Shown: positions 40,201-51,895, counted from the first letter of the stretch. The stretch is DNA of 64,000 bases from Yersinia rohdei ATCC 43380 (GCF_000173775.1 NZ_ACCD01000008.1:62001-126000), one strand, 5' to 3'. Notes: generated by a model from the letters alone, not told the origin. Made by a program: numbers and translations.

Positions 40201-42837
40201 CTAACCTGTATTCCGCATCCCTGCCGCAACACCGGCAATGGTCACCATCAATGCTTGCTCAACGCGGGCATCTGGGTGTTCTTGCTGGCGCGAACGGTGT
40301 AATAGCTCGGCTTGCAGGACGTTTAATGGGTCGGTATACACATTACGTAATGCGATAGATTCGGCAATCCACGGCAAATCAGCCATTAAATGGTCATCGT
40401 TGGCAATGGCCAACACCACTTTAATATCAGCGGCTAATTGGTCGCGCAATTGCTGACCTAACGGCCACAATGATTTATCCACCAAGCGCTGATCGTAATA
40501 TTCAGCCAGCCACAAATCCGCTTTAGCGAAGACCATTTCCAGCATGCCAATGCGAGTAGAGAAGAACGGCCAGTCCCGACACATCGTGGCTAAGACGTCT
40601 TTCTTACCGGCATCGATAGCTTTCTGCAAACCTGCACCGGCACCCAACCAGGCGGGCAGCATCAGGCGGTTTTGTGTCCAGGCGAAAATCCAAGGGATGG
40701 CACGCAGGCTCTCTACTCCGCCGTTCGGGCGGCGTTTTGCCGGGCGAGAACCCAATGGCAATTTACCTAGCTCCAGCTCTGGTGTGGCGGCCCGGAAGTA
40801 AGGGACGAACTCTGGATTCTCTCGCACATAACCACGATACATTTCGCAAGAGGCTTCAGACTGCAAATCCATCACCTCAATCCATTCTTTCTTCGGTTCT
40901 GGCGGCGGTAATAGATTGGCTTCAAGAATAGCACCGGCGTACAGCGCCAAACTGCTGATAGTGACTTCCGGCAAACCAAATTTAAAGCGGATCATTTCGC
41001 CTTGTTCGGTGACCCGTAAGCCACCTTTCAGGCTACCCGGAGGCTGAGAGAGCAGGGCTGCATGAGCAGGTGCGCCCCCGCGACCAATAGAACCGCCACG
41101 GCCGTGGAACAATGTCAGGGAAATACCGGCTTTCTCACAGGTTTTGATTAAGGCATCTTGCGCACGATATTGCGCCCAAGAGGCCGCCATCACGCCGGCA
41201 TCTTTTGCCGAGTCAGAATAACCAATCATCACCATTTGCTTGCCTTGGATCAGGCCGCGATACCAGTCAATACTCAGCAACTGGGTCATTACTTCGTCGG
41301 CGTTGTTTAGATCATCAAGGGTTTCGAACAATGGCGCGACGGGCAGAGTGAATGGGCAACCGGCTTCTTTTAGCAGCAAATGCACCGCAAGCACGTCTGA
41401 TGGCACTTTGGCCATCGAGATAACATACGCGGCGATAGAGCCTTGCGGTGCTTCAGCAATGACCCGGCAGGTTTCCAGCACTTCTTGGGTATCGGCGCTC
41501 GGTTCCCATTTCAGTGGCACCAATGGGCGCTTAGAGTTCAGCTCGCGGATCAGGAAGGCTTGTTTATCGGCCTCAGACCAGCTTTCATAGTCACCAAGGC
41601 CCAGATAGCGGGTCAATTCAGCAATGGCATCGGTGTGACGGGTACTTTCCTGGCGCACATCGATACGCACCAATGGCACACCAAAACAGCGCACGCGGCG
41701 CAAGGTATCCAGCAATTGGCCGTTGGCGATGATTTCCATGCCACAGGATTTCAGTGATTGATAACAGGCGTAGAGCGGATCCCACAGTTGGTCATTGCTG
41801 ACCAGCAAATCAGTTGGCGGCAACACGCGCTCGCCTTTCAGGCGGCTTTCCAGATAGGTTTGAGTGTTGGTCAACTGGGTGCGCACGCGCTTCATCAGTT
41901 CACGATAAGGCTCGAGCACCTCTTCGCCGCCAGCCAGTTTGCGCAGTTCTGGTGTACATTCCGACATTGACAGCTCGGATACCAACACCTGAATATCGCG
42001 CAGGAACAAATCAGTCGCCTTCCAGCGGCTCAGTAACAACACGTGGCGGGTAATTTCTGCGGTAACATTTGGGTTACCGTCGCGGTCACCGCCCATCCAT
42101 GAGGTGAAGCGAATTGGCACGGCTTCTACCGGTAAGCGGTAATCAAGAGAATTTTGTAGCTGTTCGTTAAACTCGCGCAGGAAAGCAGGAACCCCCTCCC
42201 ACAAGCTGTTTTCAACAACCGCAAAGCCCCATTTTGCTTCATCAATAGGGGAAGGGCGAATTTTACGAATTTCGTCAGTATGCCATGATTGTGCTACTAA
42301 CTGCCGTAAACGACGCATGATCTTGTTGCGTTCGTAATCGGCCAAATCATTGTGATCCAACTGGCTCAGGCAGGTATTCACTTCTACCAGTTTATGGATC
42401 AAAGTACGGCGGGTGATTTCGGTCGGATGAGCAGTTAATACCAGTTCGATGGATAACTCATCAACCGCGTTGCGCATATCTTGTTCGCTCAGCTTTTTGT
42501 CTTTTAAGCGGGTGAACAGTTGGGCCAGGGCTTCTGGATTACTTGCGGCTTCGCCATGTGGCGAAATGCTGTGATATTGCTCTGCTGTATTGGTCAGATT
42601 GAGAAATTGGCTAAAAGCACGGGCTACTGGCAGCAGTTCGTCGTTGGACAGATTTTGCAGCGTCGTCAGCAATTCCTGACGGCTGGCTTCATTCCCGGCA
42701 CGCGAAGATTTAGATAATTTACGGATGGTTTCTACCCTATCAAGAATATGCTCGCCTAGCGCTTCCTTGATTGTGTCTCCGAGTAGTGTGCCGAGCATAC
42801 TGACGTTACTTCGCATTGCGGAATATTGTTCGTTCAT
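40201..42837 (-). CDS. ppc: Phosphoenolpyruvate carboxylase
   Basis: Carboxylates PEP to oxaloacetate, refilling the TCA cycle; cytosolic tetramer. The start at 42837 ([20 protein letters not shown]) gives 878 residues (E. coli 883); upstream codons to 42897 come from the repeat. Catalytic His in [33 protein letters not shown] (flexible loop) and [15 protein letters not shown] are present, and the conserved C-terminus MRNTG is intact. Confidence 0.97.
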   Translation of the reverse strand: MNEQYSAMRSNVSMLGTLLGDTIKEALGEHILDRVETIRKLSKSSRAGNEASRQELLTTLQNLSNDELLPVARAFSQFLNLTNTAEQYHSISPHGEAASNPEALAQLFTRLKDKKLSEQDMRNAVDELSIELVLTAHPTEITRRTLIHKLVEVNTCLSQLDHNDLADYERNKIMRRLRQLVAQSWHTDEIRKIRPSPIDEAKWGFAVVENSLWEGVPAFLREFNEQLQNSLDYRLPVEAVPIRFTSWMGGDRDGNPNVTAEITRHVLLLSRWKATDLFLRDIQVLVSELSMSECTPELRKLAGGEEVLEPYRELMKRVRTQLTNTQTYLESRLKGERVLPPTDLLVSNDQLWDPLYACYQSLKSCGMEIIANGQLLDTLRRVRCFGVPLVRIDVRQESTRHTDAIAELTRYLGLGDYESWSEADKQAFLIRELNSKRPLVPLKWEPSADTQEVLETCRVIAEAPQGSIAAYVISMAKVPSDVLAVHLLLKEAGCPFTLPVAPLFETLDDLNNADEVMTQLLSIDWYRGLIQGKQMVMIGYSDSAKDAGVMAASWAQYRAQDALIKTCEKAGISLTLFHGRGGSIGRGGAPAHAALLSQPPGSLKGGLRVTEQGEMIRFKFGLPEVTISSLALYAGAILEANLLPPPEPKKEWIEVMDLQSEASCEMYRGYVRENPEFVPYFRAATPELELGKLPLGSRPAKRRPNGGVESLRAIPWIFAWTQNRLMLPAWLGAGAGLQKAIDAGKKDVLATMCRDWPFFSTRIGMLEMVFAKADLWLAEYYDQRLVDKSLWPLGQQLRDQLAADIKVVLAIANDDHLMADLPWIAESIALRNVYTDPLNVLQAELLHRSRQQEHPDARVEQALMVTIAGVAAGMRNTG

Positions 42838-42851
42838 ATGACCCCTGACCC

Positions 42852-42979
42852 ATATCCCCTTCGCCCTTGACGCCGCAGAGTTGTTAGCGGTGCTCACTCA
42901 CCAGAATCACTGACCAGTGTCAGTTCATCGGGATTCGTTCACTTGCTGCCTACCTGCAACGCCAATGACTTTGGGTATA
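42852..42979. repeat. Complete 127/128-bp ERIC-type element upstream of ppc
   Basis: This is the best-preserved copy in the window, running from ATATCCCC to TTTGGGTATA. It has the ERIC-like core: gagttgttagcggtgctcactcacc, ccagtgtcagttcatcggg and attcgttcacttgctgcc. Known in Yersinia as 127-bp ERIC sequences that fold into long hairpins when transcribed. It lies in the 5' region of ppc, so it may be in its leader. The remaining gap to argE (42980-43184) shows no gene. Confidence 0.8.
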
Positions 42980-43184
42980 AATTTTTATGGTTTCTTTTTG
43001 TAAATTAATTTCATCCAAAAGGCTGAGATGGGTGATTCCACTCGCCACGTTCAATTCCATACCCCAATTGACACTATTTTTAGCAAAAAAACATCATTTT
43101 TAGGGATATTGCTGAAATTTAATTACCAAGGTCAGGTTATCAGTCTGGCTAATAGGTAACTTTGATCCCTCTACCCCAATGGGG

Positions 43185-44339
43185 TTATTTCTGCTGGCAG
43201 AAGTGGTCAACTAACTGACCAATCAGCTCACGAGTTGGCTCGATAAAGGCCATATCGATAAATTCATCCGGCTGATGGGCTTGATTGATAGATCCAGGCC
43301 CCAAGACCAATGTTGGGCAGACTTGCTGAATAAATGGCGCTTCAGTGCAGTAGTTAACCACCGCAGTGCGCTCGCCCAGTAATTTCTCGATAACCCCAAC
43401 CATATGATGATCTGTCGGACATTCATAGCCTGGAATAGGGGGATGCAGCTCGTCAATACTCAGGCGGCCCGGCCAGCGCTCACTGACAGGTGCCAGTGCT
43501 TCAGTCATCAATTCATCCAAATCACTTAATGTCAGCCCCGGCAATGGGCGGATATCCATATGTAATTCACAACAAGCACAGATACGGTTTGCTGCATCAC
43601 CACCATTGATATGACCGAAGTTCATGGTCGGATAAGGAATGGTAAATGCCGGATTGTGGTAGCGCTCTTGCAGTGCGGTGCGCAGTTTCATCAACTGGGT
43701 AATGGATTCATGCATTAAATCAATGGCATTCACCCCTCGGGCGGGATCACTGGAATGGCCAGATTGCCCGGTAATGCGAATAGCATTGGAAATATGCCCT
43801 TTGTGGGCTCGCACCGGTTGCAGTGAGGTTGGCTCACCAATGATGGCGAAGTCAGGGCGCAATTGGGTAGAGGCGGCAAAGTAACGCGCACCTGCCATTG
43901 TGGTTTCTTCATCAGCAGTGGCCAGAATATACAGCGGCTTACTTAATTTGCTGGCATCTATATCGCGCACCGCATCCAGAATAAAGGCAAAGAAGCCTTT
44001 CATGTCGGCAGTACCCAAACCATACAATTTGTTGTCATGCTCGGTCAGAGTAAAAGGGTCACGAGTCCAGCGGCCTTCATCGTAAGGCACGGTGTCGGTA
44101 TGGCCGGCCAGTAGCAATCCACCCTGACCTTCGCCAATAGAGGCCAGCAGGTTAAATTTGTGGCGCGTCTCTGGAACCGGTTGGATCTCGACCCGAAAAC
44201 CTAGCTCGGCAAACCATTCAGCCAGCAAATTGATTAGCGCCTCATTGCTTTGATCAAGAGCACTATCGGTTGCGCTGATCGATGGTGTGGCAATTAACGC
44301 CCGATACAGCTCAATAAATGGAGGTAATTTCATCTTCAC
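43185..44339 (-). CDS. argE: Acetylornithine deacetylase
   Basis: M20-family metallo-deacetylase that converts N-acetylornithine to ornithine. The metal-binding motifs are [14 protein letters not shown] (His/Asp), [25 protein letters not shown] (Glu) and the late His in [10 protein letters not shown]. 384 residues versus 383. Divergent from argCBH, the standard enterobacterial arrangement with a shared control region. Confidence 0.97.
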   Translation of the reverse strand: MKMKLPPFIELYRALIATPSISATDSALDQSNEALINLLAEWFAELGFRVEIQPVPETRHKFNLLASIGEGQGGLLLAGHTDTVPYDEGRWTRDPFTLTEHDNKLYGLGTADMKGFFAFILDAVRDIDASKLSKPLYILATADEETTMAGARYFAASTQLRPDFAIIGEPTSLQPVRAHKGHISNAIRITGQSGHSSDPARGVNAIDLMHESITQLMKLRTALQERYHNPAFTIPYPTMNFGHINGGDAANRICACCELHMDIRPLPGLTLSDLDELMTEALAPVSERWPGRLSIDELHPPIPGYECPTDHHMVGVIEKLLGERTAVVNYCTEAPFIQQVCPTLVLGPGSINQAHQPDEFIDMAFIEPTRELIGQLVDHFCQQK

Positions 44340-44360
44340 TGTTGACAGCCTTTAGTTAGG

Positions 44361-44403
44361 ATAGTATCAATATTCATGCAGTAATTATGAATAAAAATAC
44401 ATT
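44361..44403. promoter_or_regulatory. ArgR (ARG box) operator region between argE and argC
   Basis: TATGAATAAAAATACATT (44386-44403) fits the ARG-box consensus TGAATnnnnATTCA except for one base in the right half. A weaker box with ATTCA at 44372-44376 lies just left of it. The pair sits between the divergent argE and argC starts. Confidence 0.6.
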
Positions 44404-44513
44404 AAGCTTGAGCGTAAGGGAACCTTAAAACACCCTTAGATTTACGAAAATGTCAATGCTCAATCACGTGGGGGAACAGTAAACCTTGCTGAGAACCCGG
44501 ATAACGGTTTTGA

Positions 44514-44541
44514 GTATTTATGTCTTTAAACGCATAAATAC
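44514..44541. promoter_or_regulatory. Perfect 9-bp inverted repeat in the argC leader
   Basis: GTATTTATG and CATAAATAC are exact complements separated by 10 bases, ending 27 bases before the argC ATG. It could be an mRNA hairpin in the leader or an operator half. It does not fit the ARG-box spacing. Confidence 0.5.
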
Positions 44542-44568
44542 AATTTAGTCAGAAGGTGAACTAAACCC

Positions 44569-45573
44569 ATGTTGAATACGCTGATTGTTGGGGCCAGTGG
44601 CTATGCCGGAGCGGAGCTTACGGCTTACCTAAATCGTCACCCACATATGAACATAACCGCTTTAGCGGTTTCAGCGCAAAGTGCAGATGCAGGAAAATTA
44701 CTTTCTGACCTGCATCCGCAACTAAAAGGCATTATTGATCTTCCGCTGCAACCCTTGGTGGATGTGGCTTTGGCGGCAAAAGGTGTTGATGTGGTGTTCC
44801 TCGCCACGGCACATGAAGTTAGCCATGATTTAGCTCCGCAATTCTTGGCGGCGGGCTGTGTGGTGTTTGATCTCTCCGGCGCATTCCGGGTGAAAGATGC
44901 CGAGTTTTACCGCCAATATTATGGTTTTGAACATCAGCACGCCGACTGGCTGGATAAAGCAGTTTATGGGCTGGCTGAATGGCAGGCCGAAGAAATTAAA
45001 CAGGCGCAACTGATTGCGGTGCCGGGGTGTTATCCCACGGCCTCACAACTGGCGCTTAAGCCATTAGTTGATGGCGGCTTGCTCAATGATGCGCAGTGGC
45101 CGGTAATTAATGCCGTCAGTGGTGTCAGCGGTGCTGGGCGTAAAGCCAGTATGGGTAACAGTTTCTGCGAAGTGAGTTTGCAGCCCTATGGTTTGTTTAC
45201 TCACCGGCATCAACCAGAAATTGTCTCTCACCTTGGTACGCCCGTGATTTTCACCCCACACTTGGGGAATTTTGCTCGCGGTATTTTGGCGACCATCACT
45301 TGCCGCCTGAAGCCGGGAGTCACGGCATCCGATATTACTGAAGCATATCGCCAAGCCTATCAGGATAAACCCTTGGTGCGGTTATATCAGCAAGGTGTAC
45401 CGGCCCTTAAAGCCGTGGTGGGGTTACCTTTCTGTGATATTGGTTTCTCGGTGCAGGGCGAGCATTTAATTATTGTCGCCACAGAAGATAACCTGCTGAA
45501 AGGTGCAGCGGCGCAAGCTGTTCAGTGCATGAATATACGTTTTGGTTTTGCGGAAACCCAGGCTCTGTTGTAA
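44569..45573 (+). CDS. argC: N-acetyl-gamma-glutamyl-phosphate reductase
   Basis: NADPH-dependent step 3 of arginine synthesis. N-terminal NADP loop [13 protein letters not shown], catalytic Cys in [11 protein letters not shown], and [10 protein letters not shown] are present. 334 residues as in E. coli. First gene of argCBH. Confidence 0.97.
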   Translation: MLNTLIVGASGYAGAELTAYLNRHPHMNITALAVSAQSADAGKLLSDLHPQLKGIIDLPLQPLVDVALAAKGVDVVFLATAHEVSHDLAPQFLAAGCVVFDLSGAFRVKDAEFYRQYYGFEHQHADWLDKAVYGLAEWQAEEIKQAQLIAVPGCYPTASQLALKPLVDGGLLNDAQWPVINAVSGVSGAGRKASMGNSFCEVSLQPYGLFTHRHQPEIVSHLGTPVIFTPHLGNFARGILATITCRLKPGVTASDITEAYRQAYQDKPLVRLYQQGVPALKAVVGLPFCDIGFSVQGEHLIIVATEDNLLKGAAAQAVQCMNIRFGFAETQALL

Positions 45574-45657
45574 GCAAATAACGTGCAAATAAACAGAACT
45601 GTAAGGCAGCAGAGCTGGAACCGGCAAATTCTGACATTTTATTATTGAGGCAAAAAC

Positions 45658-46434
45658 ATGATGAATCCGTTGGTCATTAAATTAGGTGGCGTTTTGCTGG
45701 ACAGCGAAGAAGCGCTGGAACGCCTGTTTACTGCATTGGTGACCTATCGTGAGAAGCATGAGCGCCCGCTTGTGATTATGCACGGTGGTGGCTGTTTAGT
45801 TGACGAGCTAATGAAAAAACTCGCTTTGCCGGTGGTGAAGAAAAACGGCCTGCGAGTTACCCCGGCTGATCAGATTGATATTATTACTGGCGCATTAGCG
45901 GGCACAGCCAACAAAACGCTGCTGTCCTGGGCGGTGAAACACCAGATTAATGCGGTTGGTTTGTGTCTGGGTGATGGCAATACCGTCGAGGTCACGCCAT
46001 TGGATGCAGAACTGGGGCATGTGGGTAAAGCGATGCCAGGTTCACCGACCTTGGTACAAACGTTACTGGCGGCGAATTACATGCCCATCATCAGCTCTAT
46101 TGGTATTACCAAAGATGGCGAATTGATGAATGTAAATGCGGATCAAGCCGCAACAGCACTGGCCGCTACGCTGGGCGCAGACTTGATTTTGCTGTCAGAT
46201 GTCAGTGGGATTCTGGATGGCAAAGGCCAAAGAATTGCCGAGATGACCGCGCAAAAAGCCGAGCAATTAATTGCACAAGGCATCATTACTGACGGTATGG
46301 TTGTTAAGGTGAATGCCGCGCTGGATGCGGCCCGTGCATTGGGTCGCCCGGTGGATATCGCCAGTTGGCGTCACGCGGATCAGTTGCCCGCGTTGTTTAA
46401 TGGTGTGCCAATGGGTACACGTATTTCAGTCTAA
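45658..46434 (+). CDS. argB: Acetylglutamate kinase
   Basis: Phosphorylates N-acetylglutamate. Amino-acid-kinase fold with [11 protein letters not shown] (Lys8), [13 protein letters not shown], and INADQAA-type [11 protein letters not shown]. 258 residues. It has two adjacent ATGs at the start; an AGGCAA site lies before them. The argB-argH gap of 160 bases is occupied by an ERIC-type element. Confidence 0.97.
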   Translation: MMNPLVIKLGGVLLDSEEALERLFTALVTYREKHERPLVIMHGGGCLVDELMKKLALPVVKKNGLRVTPADQIDIITGALAGTANKTLLSWAVKHQINAVGLCLGDGNTVEVTPLDAELGHVGKAMPGSPTLVQTLLAANYMPIISSIGITKDGELMNVNADQAATALAATLGADLILLSDVSGILDGKGQRIAEMTAQKAEQLIAQGIITDGMVVKVNAALDAARALGRPVDIASWRHADQLPALFNGVPMGTRISV

Positions 46435-46454
46435 TATTTTTTACTATAAAGTGA

Positions 46455-46580
46455 GACCCAAAGTCATTGGAGTTGCAGGTTGGCCGCAAGTGAACAAACT
46501 AAAATTAACGCGATAAAAATCAGTTGGTTTGGTGAGTTAATATCACTAGCGCGCCTGTGGCTTCAAATCCGAAGGGTATA
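46455..46580. repeat. ERIC-type element between argB and argH
   Basis: It starts with GACCCAAAGTCATTGGAGTT and ends with CTTCAAATCCGAAGGGTATA. Both arms are recognisable in inverted order relative to the copy at 42852. The middle is degenerate and AT-rich. It lies inside the argCBH operon and ends 14 bases before argH. Confidence 0.65.
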
Positions 46581-46594
46581 AAGGGAATAAGATT

Positions 46595-47968
46595 ATGGCA
46601 TTGTGGGGCGGACGGTTCAGTCAGGCGGCAGATCAGCGTTTTAAGCAATTTAATGATTCCCTGCGGTTTGATTACCGACTGGCAGAGCAGGATATTATTG
46701 GTTCTGTTGCCTGGTCGAAAGCACTGGTCACGGTGGGTATTTTAACCGCCGATGAACAGCAACAACTTGAGCAGGCGCTCTCTGTTTTACTGGAACAAGT
46801 ACAGGCTGATCCACACGCCATTTTGGCCAGTGATGCGGAAGACATCCATAGCTGGGTAGAAACCCAACTTATTGATAAAGTCGGCGATTTAGGCAAAAAA
46901 CTGCATACCGGTCGTAGCCGTAATGATCAGGTCGCCACTGATCTGAAATTGTGGTGCAAGTTCCAGATTACTGAGCTGAAATCCGCGGTGCGCCAATTAC
47001 AGCAGGCGCTGGTTATTACCGCAGAAGCCAATCAGGATGCGGTGATGCCGGGTTATACCCACTTGCAACGCGCGCAACCTGTCACCTTTGCTCACTGGTG
47101 TTTAGCTTATTCAGAAATGCTGTCACGCGATGAAAGCCGGCTGCAAGACACCCTTAAACGTCTGGATGTTAGCCCATTAGGCAGTGGCGCACTGGCGGGG
47201 ACGGCTTATGCCATCGATCGCGAGCAATTGGCGGGTTGGTTAGGTTTCGCCTCTGCAACACGCAACAGCCTGGACAGTGTTTCCGACCGTGACCACGTGC
47301 TGGAATTACTGTCCGATGCCAGCATCGGCATGGTGCATTTATCTCGTTTTGCAGAAGACCTGATTTTCTTCAACAGTGGCGAAGCCGCTTTTGTTGATTT
47401 ATCTGATCGCGTCACCTCAGGGTCTTCCCTGATGCCGCAAAAGAAAAATCCAGATGCATTGGAATTAATCCGTGGCAAGTGTGGCCGGGTACAAGGCGCA
47501 TTGACCGGAATGATGATGACGCTGAAAGGTTTGCCTCTGGCTTATAACAAAGACATGCAGGAAGACAAAGAAGGGCTGTTTGATGCGCTCGATACCTGGC
47601 TTGATTGTTTGCATATGGCAGCACTGGTGTTAGATGGCATTCAAGTAAAACGCCCACGTTGCAAAGAAGCGGCTGAACAAGGCTACGCCAATGCTACAGA
47701 ACTGGCGGATTACCTGGTCGCCAAAGGGGTGCCTTTCCGTGAAGCTCACCATATTGTAGGTGAAGCCGTGGTGGAAGCCATTGCTCAGGGCAAAGCATTA
47801 GAGGCCTTATCGCTGAGTGATTTGCAGAAATTCAGTGCAGTTATTGGCGACGATGTGTACCCCATTCTGGCATTGCAATCTTGCCTGGATAAGCGGGTTG
47901 CCAAAGGCGGTGTTTCACCACAACAAGTGGCATCAGCCATTGCTGAGGCTAAAACGCGCTTATTTTAA
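46595..47968 (+). CDS. argH: Argininosuccinate lyase
   Basis: Releases arginine and fumarate from argininosuccinate. Fumarase/aspartase superfamily: [21 protein letters not shown]-type [18 protein letters not shown], and the signature loop [15 protein letters not shown] with the catalytic Ser. 457 residues as in E. coli. In E. coli oxyR follows; here about 11.7 kb of haem and redox genes intervene. Confidence 0.97.
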   Translation: MALWGGRFSQAADQRFKQFNDSLRFDYRLAEQDIIGSVAWSKALVTVGILTADEQQQLEQALSVLLEQVQADPHAILASDAEDIHSWVETQLIDKVGDLGKKLHTGRSRNDQVATDLKLWCKFQITELKSAVRQLQQALVITAEANQDAVMPGYTHLQRAQPVTFAHWCLAYSEMLSRDESRLQDTLKRLDVSPLGSGALAGTAYAIDREQLAGWLGFASATRNSLDSVSDRDHVLELLSDASIGMVHLSRFAEDLIFFNSGEAAFVDLSDRVTSGSSLMPQKKNPDALELIRGKCGRVQGALTGMMMTLKGLPLAYNKDMQEDKEGLFDALDTWLDCLHMAALVLDGIQVKRPRCKEAAEQGYANATELADYLVAKGVPFREAHHIVGEAVVEAIAQGKALEALSLSDLQKFSAVIGDDVYPILALQSCLDKRVAKGGVSPQQVASAIAEAKTRLF

Positions 47969-47991
47969 TTAGCCGCGTTTTATATTGCGTG

Positions 47992-48019
47992 ACGGGCCAC
48001 AAGTAAAGTGGCCCGTTTT
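47992..48019 (+). terminator. Rho-independent terminator of argCBH
   Basis: ACGGGCCAC pairs perfectly with GTGGCCCGT around a seven-base loop and is followed by TTTTG. Confidence 0.88.
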
Positions 48020-48236
48020 GCGTTAAATGCCCTTATATATAAAGTTGTTTTTCTACTCATTAATAACATCAAATTATTTAGGCCTATATTCCTATTATTA
48101 CTCTTTTTTATGAAATACTTTAATTTGAGTAACAGGAGCCGCTATTTATTTATTCATTATATCCGCTATAAATCCAATGCTCCTCAAAGACATACTGTTT
48201 TGTGCTTAATATGGCATTGAGTTTATAACCAAAAAT

Positions 48237-48255
48237 GATTATGATAATCATTATC
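48237..48255. promoter_or_regulatory. Fur box upstream of the has locus
   Basis: GATTATGATAATCATTATC matches the 19-bp Fur consensus GATAATGATAATCATTATC at 18 of 19 positions. It lies 317 bases before hasR, so the transcript probably has a long AT-rich leader (48256-48571) in which I see no supported gene. Confidence 0.9.
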
Positions 48256-48571
48256 AAATAATGGCGTTTTAGTAAAACCTCTACTAGCATTGAAAAATAA
48301 AATATATCTAATTTTGTTGAATTAATGGTGTATTTTATTTAAGCATATTACCTTACCCTCTAATAAAGTAATGTCTTATATTTCTACTTTAACTAACCAT
48401 TTATTTGATGAAGTAACTTATTTTTTATAGCCAATAACATAACATTCATCACCAAATTATTATTATTTGGCGGTGCACCTATTGCTAAATTATATGTAAA
48501 AACTCGATTAAGTAATGGCTAATTATTAATTCATATATTTCTTTTATATAAATAAGGATGAAAACTCATAA

Positions 48572-51109
48572 GTGAATAATATGATTAGAGATAAAAGAAC
48601 CAGAATAAAATCAATAAATAAAGTCACATTGGGTCTATTTATAGCACTCAGTTCTCAGGGGTATTCAGAGCGAGTGAATGCTGAATCAGCCAAAGAAAAT
48701 GACATGCTGTTAGATGAACTTAAAGTGGAGGGAACCAGTGACTCCCATGAAGGAGATTGGGTTTATGATGAGCTCCACTCAGTCAGTGAAATATCCCGCG
48801 AACAACTGGATAATCGCCCAGCTCGCCATGTAGCAGATATCTTAGAGCAAACCCCGGGTGTGTACTCCAGTCTTAACCAGCAAGACCCTGCGCTTTCAAT
48901 TAATATCCGTGGTGTGCAGGACTATGGCCGCATCAATATGAATATTGACGGCATGCGCCAGAACTTTATGAAAAGTGGGCATGGTCAGCGCAATGGAGTG
49001 ATGTATATTGACCCAGAAATATTGAGCAGTGTAGTGATTGAAAAAGGGGCAACCAGTGGCATGGGGAGCGCGGGTGTTATTGGCGGTATCGCGACCTTTA
49101 ATACCATTAATGCCAGTGATTTTCTGGCACCGGGGAAAGAAATTGGCGGGAAAATTCGGGCAATAACCGGTGATAACGGCACACACTTTATTGGCAGTAC
49201 GGCACTGGCAATAGGTAATGAATATGGCGACCTGTTAATTGCTGCCAGTGAGAGAAACCTAAAAGATTATTGGCCGGGTGATAAAGGCTCTCTTGGTGAA
49301 GTACGTATTGGTGCGAAACCCGGTGCTAATAAAGAGAATAAATTTAGCACTGATATTAAGAATAATAAAATCTTGTTCACCAACTATAAAATGCGCTCGC
49401 GTTTAGCCAAAATAGGTTGGAATTTACCCGCCCATCAGCGTTTATCACTCAGCTATTTACAAACACAAATACACAGCCCTAATGCCGGCATGTTTACCAT
49501 ATTATACGATAAAGCAATACCCGGTGTTTTCACCTATGGTTGGCTAAGCAGCAGTGTCAGTGATGTAATGAACCGCAATATCGGGCTGGATTATAGCCTA
49601 AAGCCAGAACATATTTCCTGGTTAGATTTAACCGCTAAAATTTATTACGTTGATACCCAGGATGAAACCGATGTTCACAATGCCAATACCGTTTTTCGCA
49701 AAAAATATTGGACCAAAACCCGCCTAACCACTCAGGGTTTTCAACTGCAAAATACCAGTTTATTTACCCCAGCAGACCACCATCAGGTGCGCATTCAATA
49801 TGGGCTGGAGTGGTTTAGTGACCGTTCCCGGGGCCGCACTACCAATGACTATATATCTGAACTGAGTCCGACGAATAAAGGAACCAACGGCCTTACCCCA
49901 CCGGGGACACGCACCATAACCAGTACTTTTGCCCAATTTAATTACGATTATAATGACTGGCTACGACTGGAAGGGGGGCTGCGTTTTGACCAGTTCCATA
50001 TACAAGGCGATACCTGGATGTATACCCGTGATTATCGTGCACCTTACACCCGTGAAAGCCCCTGCGACCCAAGACGGCACGAACAATCAGAAAGAAAACG
50101 TACGCAGTGTACCAATAACGCATTGTCACTTATGACCTGGAATGTGGACCACCGTGAGCAGCAATTTTCGCCTACGGCAGCAATTGGTATTAAGCCCGGT
50201 GTACCCTGGCTGGAATTTTTTGGTAATTACGGTAAATCCTGGCGGCCACCGGCCATGACAGAAATGTTGGTTACTGGCAGCGCGCATGGTCATGGTTGGA
50301 TGATGCCTAACCCCTTGGCGGCGGCAGAACGCTCTAAAACCTGGGAAGTCGGCACCAATATTCAACACAGGGGTCTGTTTATCAATGACGATCGCTTTGC
50401 TGCCAAATTAGCGTATTTTGATACCCGTGTGAGTAATTATATCAATCTTGCATTATCCATGAAAAAGCCAAAATTTGGCGATTCTTCCTTTGCGAATGCA
50501 ACATATATAAATAACTTATTACAAACACAGTTTCGTGGGCTTGAATATCAATTAAGTTATGATGCGGGGGTGTTTTACGCCAGCCTAAATTATACCAAAA
50601 TGATTGGTGAAAATAATTTTTGTATAAAAAGAGCTTGGTTAGGTGGTGTTCAACAGAGTGTTTGGATAAAGCAAGGCTATCCTTATGGTCTTTATCCTTC
50701 TTATCCTGTTAATGATGACAGACAGAATAATACCATTAAATGTTATACGGCCAATATGTTATTTGGTTCATCGGCCTATTTGCCCGGTGACCGGGGGAGT
50801 TTAACCTTGGGCGGAAGAATATTTGATCAAAAGCTAGATTTCGGCACTATTATCCGTTATAACAAAGGTCACCAAGATAAGTCAGTGCTTAATAGTTATG
50901 GATTTCCCAATACAGCCTATGTGGCCGATTGGCCGAAATATACTATATTTGATCTTTATGCCAGCTATCAGGTAACTAATAATTTAATCTTACGCGCTTC
51001 AATAGAAAATATGAATAATAGGGCGTATTTAATAAGTTATGGCGATACACTTTCTTTTGCCCCGAATCGCGGTAGAACTATTCAGGGTGGTTTTGAATAT
51101 AAATTTTAA
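48572..51109 (+). CDS. hasR: TonB-dependent haem/haemophore receptor HasR
   Basis: Outer-membrane receptor that takes haem from HasA or haemoglobin. 845 residues from GTG at 48572 (AAGGA upstream; ATG at 48581 also possible). Signal peptide ends near residue 40, and a TonB-box-like DELKVEG follows. The plug domain contains RHVADILEQTPGVYSS and LSINIRGVQDYGRINMNIDG, and a 22-strand barrel ends in FEYKF. The segment WRPPAMTEML, GSAHGHGWMMPNP corresponds to the FRAP-PNPL haem-ligand region, and His572 is the likely haem ligand. No hasI/hasS sigma pair precedes it, unlike Serratia. Confidence 0.92.
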   Translation: MNNMIRDKRTRIKSINKVTLGLFIALSSQGYSERVNAESAKENDMLLDELKVEGTSDSHEGDWVYDELHSVSEISREQLDNRPARHVADILEQTPGVYSSLNQQDPALSINIRGVQDYGRINMNIDGMRQNFMKSGHGQRNGVMYIDPEILSSVVIEKGATSGMGSAGVIGGIATFNTINASDFLAPGKEIGGKIRAITGDNGTHFIGSTALAIGNEYGDLLIAASERNLKDYWPGDKGSLGEVRIGAKPGANKENKFSTDIKNNKILFTNYKMRSRLAKIGWNLPAHQRLSLSYLQTQIHSPNAGMFTILYDKAIPGVFTYGWLSSSVSDVMNRNIGLDYSLKPEHISWLDLTAKIYYVDTQDETDVHNANTVFRKKYWTKTRLTTQGFQLQNTSLFTPADHHQVRIQYGLEWFSDRSRGRTTNDYISELSPTNKGTNGLTPPGTRTITSTFAQFNYDYNDWLRLEGGLRFDQFHIQGDTWMYTRDYRAPYTRESPCDPRRHEQSERKRTQCTNNALSLMTWNVDHREQQFSPTAAIGIKPGVPWLEFFGNYGKSWRPPAMTEMLVTGSAHGHGWMMPNPLAAAERSKTWEVGTNIQHRGLFINDDRFAAKLAYFDTRVSNYINLALSMKKPKFGDSSFANATYINNLLQTQFRGLEYQLSYDAGVFYASLNYTKMIGENNFCIKRAWLGGVQQSVWIKQGYPYGLYPSYPVNDDRQNNTIKCYTANMLFGSSAYLPGDRGSLTLGGRIFDQKLDFGTIIRYNKGHQDKSVLNSYGFPNTAYVADWPKYTIFDLYASYQVTNNLILRASIENMNNRAYLISYGDTLSFAPNRGRTIQGGFEYKF

Positions 51110-51200
51110 AGTCTGTAGATAAATATATTATTTATCTATTGGTCGAATAGCTAACAAGCTATTCATTGGAGTAATAATCATTAATTAAAAGGATATTATT

Positions 51201-51797
51201 ATGAGTGTAACAATTAAATATAACGAGAATTTTGCAAATACCAGTATCTCTTCTTATCTTAATGAATGGGCTGAAGGGTTTGGTGATATTAATCAAGCCG
51301 CAACAAAAATACGGGGTGATTTTGCTGGCGGCGGATGGTTTAATGGTACTCAATATTCAGTGAAAAGCTCCTATGATACAAATGTGGCAATGATTACTGA
51401 AGGGACGTTAACATATTCCTTTATGCCGCAGCACACTTTCTTTGGTCAAATGGACAGTATCCAGTTTGGTAAGGATCTCATTCCTAATCCTAGCGGTACG
51501 GATGATAAAGTTTTGGAAAATTTACAGCTTAGCTTTAATGATGTAGATATTTCTGGCACATTTGATCCTACCAAAGAAGTAGAAGTAAATCGTGATGGCG
51601 ATTTGCATAAATCGGTACATGGTCTTATGCGCGCCAATCCAGAACCTTTCCTGGAGCTACTGAAAGCCAAAGGAATTGATGTGGATATCCCACTGAAAGA
51701 TATGGCCATTGCCAGCCAATACGATATTATGGCTGATGCACCAATTATCGATACTGTTGGGGCATATGATGGTGCAGAAATATTAATGGCTGCTTAA
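51201..51797 (+). CDS. hasA: Haemophore HasA (canonical copy)
   Basis: Secreted haem-binding protein exported by HasDE through a C-terminal signal. 198 residues, no N-terminal signal peptide. SISSYLNEWAEGFGD is the HasA start. Tyr72 (GTLTYSF) aligns with the Tyr75 haem ligand of Serratia HasA, and His78 aligns with its His83 partner. Residue 32 is Gln rather than His, as described for Y. pestis HasA, so Tyr would be the sole protein ligand. The C-terminus ends in a hydrophobic ILMAA motif typical of type I secretion of HasA. AAAAGGATATT precedes the ATG. Confidence 0.93.
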   Translation: MSVTIKYNENFANTSISSYLNEWAEGFGDINQAATKIRGDFAGGGWFNGTQYSVKSSYDTNVAMITEGTLTYSFMPQHTFFGQMDSIQFGKDLIPNPSGTDDKVLENLQLSFNDVDISGTFDPTKEVEVNRDGDLHKSVHGLMRANPEPFLELLKAKGIDVDIPLKDMAIASQYDIMADAPIIDTVGAYDGAEILMAA

Positions 51798-51848
51798 TAA
51801 CGGTAATTATACATTAACGTTATGGCTATATAATATAAATAGAAAAAC

Positions 51849-51895
51849 ACCACCGCCATTCTCTGGTTACTCTGGCACGCTCTACTGGCGGTGGT
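51849..51895 (+). terminator. Stem-loop after the first hasA
   Basis: ACCACCGCCA pairs perfectly with TGGCGGTGGT across a 27-base loop. There is no T-run, so it is more likely an attenuator or a 3' mRNA stabiliser that lets hasA transcripts outnumber the distal genes. A near-copy follows the second hasA. Confidence 0.7.

Noticed and set aside
48008-48220. 70-codon frame after argH
   Set aside because: It begins inside the argH terminator and is AT-rich without a ribosome site.
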